A stretch of DNA of 64,000 bases, taken from NCBI GenBank assembly GCA_009363875.1, contig CM018691.1, forward strand, positions 40,681,253 to 40,745,252. Direction: 5' to 3'. The position numbers and the translations under genes are program-made. Under the pieces are notes generated by a model. The model was given only the letters and a program-made list of their open reading frames with translations. It did no database searches and was not told where the DNA came from. The stretch is from Mikania micrantha. Lineage: Eukaryota > Streptophyta > Magnoliopsida > Asterales > Asteraceae. Shown here piece by piece: positions 57,471 to 64,000 of the stretch; within the stretch, counting starts at the first letter, position 1, and each line of letters begins with the position of its first letter.

Positions 57471-57944
57471 TGAGAATTTGATGTAAAGCCTTAAAATCAT
57501 TTGCATTTTAATAAAATCACAAGGAGTGGTATCCAAATTAGACACCTTTGATTTGTTAGAATTTAGTTACAAGGTGTTAGGACTATAGGTAACATATTCT
57601 CATTAAGAGTCCCCAGGAAAGCTAGAATGCTCCCCCGTCGAGGATTATGAATCACTTTCCTAGACAGGTTCTTAACTACCGATATTCACCCTTCCAGTTA
57701 GTACATGACACCTTAACAAACTAAACTCTAACAGAGTTATAAAACTAAATCAAAATTACATTTTATAAGATGATGTCACTTAGAATTCATAGATGGAATA
57801 TAAAAGCCATCAAGCCTAGAAAGTCTGTGTGTTGTAATTTGTTTAATCATTTTAAATGGATAGCAAAATGCAAGTGTGTTAAGATTTGGATATGAATTGC
57901 AATTTGAAGAACTATATAATGCACGGAGTTTGTGACATTATTAT

Positions 57945-59700
57945 TGTCACACCCCGACCGATGGCGGAAAACGTCGGGGTACGAGCTCGACTGTTCATTA
58001 GCTCATGGTGCTATTAGTAAGTTTAAATAATTGTTACATTCATTATTTAATATACATTCATTGATAACAATAAACAATTGCAAACATTTAAAGAATTACA
58101 AGATCTAATTTATCATTACATTTGAAATCTAACATTTTTGTTTAAATTAAATCTAGGTCCACTATGCGTATCCTATGTCTTCACCATGTCTTCATCTTAA
58201 CCTGTTACATATGTAAAATAAATTTGGGTCAACTATATGAATAGTTGGTGAGTAACCCATACAGTTTATATAATATATGTAGAAAACTGATGCAATTCAA
58301 TTAGACTACAAAGTTTAAACTCTAGCATGCATATCCTACTAGTTTGCAATCAAGTTTATAGAATATCTCGTCTCCAAACTCGTATCAATACTTAGCTAAA
58401 AAGCTTACTATATCTACAAGTCTGCAATAGTTTATATCGTCTCCAAACTCGTTCCAATACAAAGCACAAAGCTAAGTATTTCACAAGTCTGCCCATGATT
58501 GTACTTTTCGCCCTTTTAACACTTTTGACCTAAGTCAAAGCGAAGGTGGTATCTAAACACCTTAGGCTACTCGGTATCGAATAACATAGAATAACATAGA
58601 ATCACAAAGCAAATAGAATCACATAGCACGAATTCAAACCAAATAGACTAAAGGCATTGCATCTATAGAATTTGACTCTAGAATAACTTAGTTTTTAAAT
58701 ATTGACATATGTAACATCCCAAAAGTACAAAACGTAAAAGAGGGAGTATAGAATTACTCACCTGGATTTATTAGATACTCCAATGTGCTTGATAAAATCT
58801 TTAGTCAAAGATCACACGATATTCTAAAGTTTAAACGAACATATTAATGAATTTGATATTCCTAAAGTTCAAGTCCGTGACATGTGACTATGGTATCCTA
58901 TGGAATTCCTAAAAGAGTGTGTCTAATAATAATTGTCTAGGTGTGCAAGGGTCTTATAATATATTTACTTATTCTTATGAATCAATATTTATGAAAGTTT
59001 AAGTCTATAAGAACATTAAGTATCCTAATAATTTATTTACCTTTTTATTATTATTATTATTTTTAATATTGTCGTGAGTATTTCAAAGAAAATATTAGTG
59101 ATATTAATATTTTGCAACAATTTATTAAGCATAATTTGGAATAATTTACACATTTATTTAAATTAAATATGTAATCATATTCCATATTTTGTTTAATTAA
59201 ACTTGGATTGTCAATTGTTAAAACGAAAGTAAGGTTTATAATAAAATAAGAGTAATTATTTAAATAATTACTTCTGATTTTATTCTATTTTATTATTTTT
59301 TTAAATGATACTTTTATTTTATAAAAGTAAATAAACTGTTGTTGTAATAACAAAAATTCCTAAAACAATTGAATTATTTACTAGATTTGTAAAAAATAAT
59401 ATTAAGAATGTTGAGAAGATCGAAATATGATTGTGTAGTATTATTTGCGATTATTTATTTTTTTAAATAATAAAAAAATCATCTAGTAATTATTTATATG
59501 TATGTATATATTTATTTATTTAAATAAATAAATAAATAGATGATTCAAAAATTTCGGGAATAATAAAAGTTGTGAACAGAATTTTACAAATACTAATTTA
59601 ATGTTTTTAGAATTTTTATTTAATTTTTGTGTGAAAGAAATAGATTAAAAATGGTTCAAAAATACAAAACCCGTTTTAATGGGCTAGGTGTAGATTCCCT
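57945..59700 (-). repeat. E6 LTR, copy 1 (right limit approximate)
   Basis: Starts TGTCACACCCCGACCGATGG on the plus strand, the reverse complement of an LTR end. The first 350 bp are similar to 61778-62134. It contains the splice module 58202-58761. Beyond about 58900 it is AT-rich with a poly-T run (59707-59722) and no marker for the LTR start. No primer site precedes it; about 315 bp present beside copy 2 are missing here. Confidence 0.55.
58202..58761 (-). other. Intron-like module in E6 LTR copy 1
   Basis: Reverse strand. Donor CCAG|GTGAGTAAT at 58761; partner TTACTCACC (plus-strand GGTGAGTAA 58247-58255); TTGAC (58232-58228); acceptor TAACAG|GTTAAG with AG 58203-58202. Branch A to acceptor 27 nt. 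Two donor bases differ from the other families and the partner carries both matching changes. Predicted intron 560 nt. Confidence 0.55.
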
Positions 59701-60492
59701 GATGGTTTTTTTTTTTTTTTTTGGTTTCCACTTGGTTTATAATGAAATCAGATGGAAGCCCAAATTGGATAAATTCGATAGATGGAGCACTTATTAGCTT
59801 CTGCCATGTTATGGCTATTGTTCCTAGCATCTATACGAATTGAATGGTATGATTTGTCACCTGTTTTGATGTCTATTTGGTTGAGTTCGGTTGAGGTTCA
59901 GTTCGTCCTAGTGACGTGAGTATGATCCGAGAATAGAGAGCACTATCGATGGGGCTTTTGCTACCAAAGGTTTCAAAATACAAGCGCAAACATGTGTGTA
60001 TGTTTAATTTGGTTTTTTGGTGAAGTGCCTGTTCGATTTCACGTTCCCATTTGTTTAAAACCTTCGGCATATTAGTACAACGTTATTTACTATAATCAAT
60101 TGAAATTGATTTGTTGATTTTGTCCATAATTAGCCTTAGGATGTGTGTACATAATTGATTTGGTTCTTGATTGCCAAATTCCTCAATTGTTTGTTGAGCC
60201 GTGATTGACGGGCTGGGTAAAACATGAAGGAGAAAAGGGTGGTTTTCAAGATTTTGCAATTCAGTCCCTGTGGTTTCTGTGGTTAGTATCTTAATTTGTT
60301 AATTCCTCAAACTCACAAGCAACTTCTGCATATTGGCAATCCAGGCCCCTTTAGTTTATATCTCTATTATTTTGTGTATTCTAACTTACATTATTTTATA
60401 AAACTCTTTATTAAAAATTTATAAATAAATGTTTTATAGAACCTTGTAATCAATAATTAAATTTGTTTATTTATTTTCTTTATCAAATGCCA

Positions 60493-60493
<1 letters not shown>

Positions 60494-60589
<96 letters not shown>
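60494..60589. repeat. (ATT)n microsatellite
   Basis: About 32 uninterrupted ATT units on the plus strand. Confidence 0.95.
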
Positions 60590-60662
60590 GTAAAATAATT
60601 ATTGTCTAAATAAATATGGGTCTTATAAAAAGTTTATGTTATAAAATTATTATAGAGTGTGA

Positions 60663-60668
60663 TATATA

Positions 60669-60716
<48 letters not shown>
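60663..60716. repeat. (TA)n microsatellite
   Basis: TA repeats with one TTTA interruption near 60671. Confidence 0.9.
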
Positions 60717-60719
<3 letters not shown>

Positions 60720-61762
60720 AAACCTTTAATAATATTTTATTTTATGATTTTTCAAATTTATTTATTAAATATTGTATTAAACTTTGTATTACTTTTATGT
60801 ATGTTTATGAATATATCAAATTAAATAAGATCTCCATTAGCTTTAAATTACAAATTAATGACATTAAAATTTATTTTCAAACAAGAAAACTCATAGGGAT
60901 TACAGTTATTACCTTAGATATAGTAATAAAATATTATTACTAATCTTAGATATAATGTCATGGAAGTAAAAAATCACACATAATAAATCATTTGGACTTG
61001 TTTAAAACAATACGAAATGGTATTCAAAATTGAAAACCTTTGACATATTAGAATTATATAGTTTGTAAAGTTTTTGGTATGACATGCTTTGGCCTATGAG
61101 TCGAAATACTCTCATCAGGAGTCCCCATGAAAGATAGATTGGTCCTATAGTACATCAAGGATTTATACGAATATCTTTCTTAGAAAGAAATCCAAACTAC
61201 CGATATTTCACTCTTACAGTTAGTACATGTCCACTTACAAACTAAATTCTAAGGGGATTATCGAAACAATTTATAATACACATAAACATATATGTATTAG
61301 ATCATCTTTGAAGATTTAATTTAGGCACTTTATCCTAATGATTTCAATTCCTGATAATCTATGATGCAGTCGCATGTTTGTGAAGATGAGATAAGAATTA
61401 ACTTAGATATTTTATAAGATATTCTTAAGCTAAAGAATAACATGTGTCACAATTCCTATTATAGTCTAAGGCATACCTCTATGGTATTCCTAAACTAAGG
61501 GAAACATATGTCACTTATAAGCTACGACATTCCTCTATGGTAATTCCTAAACTAGTATAGGCATATGTTATTATAAACTAAGGCATTCCTCTATGGTAAC
61601 AAAATATACAACATGAAATATAACACATAAAGCAAAATGTAACATGTAGAACATAAGCATCAAATGAACATATCAAAAGTAATATGAGGTAACTCATATT
61701 TGGGGTTAGCTTAGTCATAGTCTAGGCCACCATTTCTAATAACCTAGATCCCTGTAACCAAG

Positions 61763-61774
61763 GCTTTGATATCA
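61763..61774 (-). other. Decayed primer binding site of E6
   Basis: Reverse strand TGATATCAAAGC, two changes from TGGTATCAGAGC, three bases from the LTR end at 61778. Confidence 0.7.
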
Positions 61775-61777
61775 ATC

Positions 61778-62134
61778 TGCCACACCCCAACCAACGACAG
61801 AATACGTCGGGGCGTAAGTTTGAATGTTCAAAAGCTCATGGTGCTACTTTGAAAGTTTTAATATTCATTCAAATGAACATCACATTAAATCCATCATTAC
61901 ATAACCAAATCCATATTGCATTATATTGTTTAATTAATACTATCTAGGTCCAAGTATTCCAAATGTGTCTTCATCCATGCTATCTAGCCAGTTACACATG
62001 TAAAATAAGTTTTGATCAACTATTTGCATAGTAGGTGATATCTCATACAATTTGATATAAAGGTATATATGAAGAAATAAGATGCTAACATTAGTCTAAT
62101 AAGAAGATATCTAAATATATATGTATTCCACAAT
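61778..62134 (-). repeat. E6 LTR, copy 2, truncated
   Basis: Starts TGCCACACCCCAACC (decayed TGTCACACCCC). Similar to the first 350 bp of copy 1. Its splice acceptor region is recognisable but mutated (TTGAT; CTG for CAG). Cut at 62134 by the next LTR. Confidence 0.7.
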
Positions 62135-63040
62135 TGTCACACCCCGGGCCGGCGGGAACGGATCGTGTTTTCCCGTCGGGCGGAAGGTTCCCAGGGCGCG
62201 ATATCATTGGGTGATAATCGAATGATCAAATTGTTTACATAGCACATGAGAAATAAATGAGAAATGCTAATCATGACATGAAATAGAATTACAAAGTTAA
62301 ATTACATTGTACATCATAATTTAACTAAGTAAATCTAATCAAAAAGAATCAATGAGTTTATATCTTGAACTGTACAAGATATACAAAAGTGATTCACTGT
62401 TTTGTCATATCAAAAGTATGCAATCAAAAGTAAGCTAAGTCTTCTATGAGTCCACTAGCTTATCACTTGCATATAAGTATCTACACCTGTTCGTCACCTG
62501 AGAAAACATGTATTTAAACAAAGTCAACACTAGGTTGGTGAGTTCATAAGTAAGTAAATTGAAAACCATTGAACTGATCATGCACACATTCACAATGTTA
62601 TAATTATTACTTGTAATACTTGTTTCACCTGTTCCACCCAATGGCTTCTCCTTAGTTATATGTACAAGTAGTATATCACCTGACTAAGTATGCTTATATA
62701 TAGGGAATCACGAAAGGGTCAAGCCCAAACGCTATCCCACCACATACTCAACCAGGTTCCACATCACTTGCGATACAATTAAAGATATCCATTTCCCCAA
62801 TATCCGAATTATCCGCTGTGTAATCATATGTAGAATAATAATATAGTAAGAGGGGTTTAGTTATCAAACCGAAGTATTGATAGACCCTCGTTGAGTTAAG
62901 GAATTTGGATTATTTAAATCTGATCCTTGTATTATTCTATTACTTGTGAGATTAACTTATATGTTACACTTTTAATTTAATTAAAAGTATTAGTTAACTG
63001 TTCATCATGTGTCCCAAATGCAACGTATAGAATCCGAATG
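62135..63040 (-). repeat. Reverse-strand E3/E2-type LTR fragment
   Basis: TGTCACACCCC at 62135, then sequence that matches the reverse complement of about 49871-48930. Acceptor block present (plus-strand GGTGAGTTCAT 62537-62547; CTGAGAAAA near 62498). The rest of the LTR is cut by S2 at 63041. Whether it is a solo LTR or part of an element cannot be told here. Confidence 0.75.
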
Positions 63041-64000
63041 TGTAACGACCGGTTTTCACGGTTATGTGTATGTTAATAAATAAATGTTATTATGTTTAAA
63101 AGATATGTGGCGATAAAAATATAATAACATTTGGGGTGTTATAGTTAACTAGTAACTAACATGATTAGGTTGGTTAAGTGGGTTAACTAGTTTTAAAGGA
63201 TGAAGGGTTAAAGTTGCCAAATAGGCAAAGTTGTTAAAAAGGGGAAATAAAGGTTTTGACTTAAGTCAAAATCCAGAATTTCCTTGTATATGTGTGTGTG
63301 TTTTACGTGGGAACCAGAGAAGAAAAGGGGGAAGAAGAACTACAAGCCCTAGCATCCAAAATTCGTTGATTTTGTGGTGTAAATTCAAGATTGAAGCTTC
63401 TAACCCCATCCATAAGTGTTGTCTAACATCTTGTAAGTGATTTTAGATCCTATTTTGATGTTAATCGTGAGTTCTTGTGATGAGCAAGATGAGGGTTTGG
63501 TTCAAATCTTGAAATTTGTTGTTAAAACAAGTTAGAGATTATGAAACTATGTTTATTGTGTGTTGTAAACTACCAAACTACTAGTTACTATAATGATTAG
63601 TTAAAAATGAGTTGGATGAGTATTGGGAAGAAATGAGATTGAGTAGAAAAATCTCTAATGGTGCTTGGTAACTAGTAGGATGGTAAAAACATGGTTTTGA
63701 AATGAGTTGTGTATCAAATTTGACTAATCTTTTATAAAGATGATGAATTGGTGATTTTGGAGTTTATAAGTGGAATTAGTTAATGTTTAAACATTAACAA
63801 GATTAGTTAAATTAATGGGTGCACACCAAGTGTTTGATTAAATGCTTGAATTGAGATTATATATTTATGAGGAATATAGGTTGATTAAGGAAATGGTAAC
63901 TTGATTTCTAAAACACCACATAAGAAATAATGAGATTCAAATGAGTTTGAATCAACATGTTTATGTGAATAAGTGTTGTGTGTATTGAAATTAGTTGTAT
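63041..64000 (+). repeat. S2: start of another LTR, cut by the window end
   Basis: TGTAACGACC after GAATG (63036-63040, the candidate target duplication). Looks like the first kilobase of a Gypsy LTR with a leader-like part (63290-63420). The ORF at 63231-63440 lies in it and shows no motif. The end is outside the window. Confidence 0.6.

Larger units (their letters stand above)
53794..57944 (-). repeat. G4 5' LTR and adjoining unresolved repeat sequence
   Basis: The reverse-strand LTR ends at 53794. It includes the splice module (54062-54558), a TATA box (55541-55547) and a GC-rich hairpin region (55562-55690) close to it. Its right limit is not visible; sequence beyond about 56100 is AT-rich and, from 57040, contains a tandem repeat and a block shared with 60990-61260. 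The ORFs at 55462-55806 and 55890-56093 show no recognisable motif and lie in the LTR promoter or AT-rich region. No gene seen. Confidence 0.55.
59701..61777 (-). other. E6 interior, non-coding
   Basis: About 2 kb with no coding frame of note; the 65-residue reverse ORF at 59873-60070 has no recognisable motif. It contains two microsatellites (60494-60589, 60663-60716), and 60990-61260 repeats a block also found at 57480-57750. It ends at a decayed primer site. Consistent with a large non-coding, non-autonomous element. Confidence 0.5.

Noticed and set aside
1..64000. Endogenous pararetrovirus or other integrated plant virus
   Set aside because: No movement or coat protein and no pararetrovirus RT; every RT has LTRs, primer sites and integrase of Copia or Gypsy type.

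Overview
The window is 64 kb of plant nuclear heterochromatin built almost entirely of nested LTR retrotransposons. I found no host gene, no rRNA, tRNA or CRISPR. A flowering plant is certain from the element types (a Copia Sirevirus with an extra 3' ORF, chromovirus-like Ty3/Gypsy elements with 3.5-4.4 kb LTRs, initiator-tRNA-Met primer sites). Asteraceae is my guess, because the extra Sirevirus ORF resembles ORFs common in composite genomes; this rests on memory only. Local names used below: A and B (gag-only Gypsy copies), S1 (solo LTR), E2 and E3 (Gypsy elements with full gag-pol), G4 (reverse-strand Gypsy), E6 (reverse-strand non-coding element), S2 (LTR cut by the window end).

Layout. 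1-27536: a tandem LTR-gag-LTR-gag-LTR array. Gag copy A (3-926) is followed by an LTR that also serves as the 5' LTR of copy B (gag 22942-24218, 3' LTR 24684-27536). That shared LTR (1392-22772) was split by two insertions: S1 (2695-6975, target duplication GCATG) and a 13.1 kb Sirevirus (8673-21810, probable duplication AAACA). 27537-31511: the 5' LTR of E2, into which the A/B array and a truncated reverse-strand Copia (27742-30820) went. 31512-36405: decayed E2 gag-pol. 36406-36791: the first 386 bp of the E2 3' LTR, cut by E3 (36792 onward), whose gag-pol (40588-45411) is also decayed. The LTR at 45466-49871 looks chimeric, E3-like at its start and E2-like at its end. 49872-53790: interior of G4, the apparent original target of E2. 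53794-64000: reverse-strand LTRs, E6, an E3-like LTR fragment and the start of S2.

Relations. A/B share primer site, polypurine tract, LTR ends and gag type with E2/E3, so A/B look like a non-autonomous, gag-only family that could be mobilised by an E2/E3-like partner. All gag-pol copies here carry stops and frameshifts, so nothing looks mobile now.

The most unusual signal is in the Gypsy LTRs. Six LTRs of several families carry a strong 5' splice-site sequence (AG|GTGAGT) and, 0.5-1.8 kb downstream, a branch-point-like TTGAC 22-27 nt before a CAG|GT acceptor. The donor is complementary to a block just upstream of the branch point, and this complementarity is kept by compensatory and G-U changes between families. 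I read it as an LTR-embedded, RNA-structure-controlled intron; this is inference and needs RNA data.
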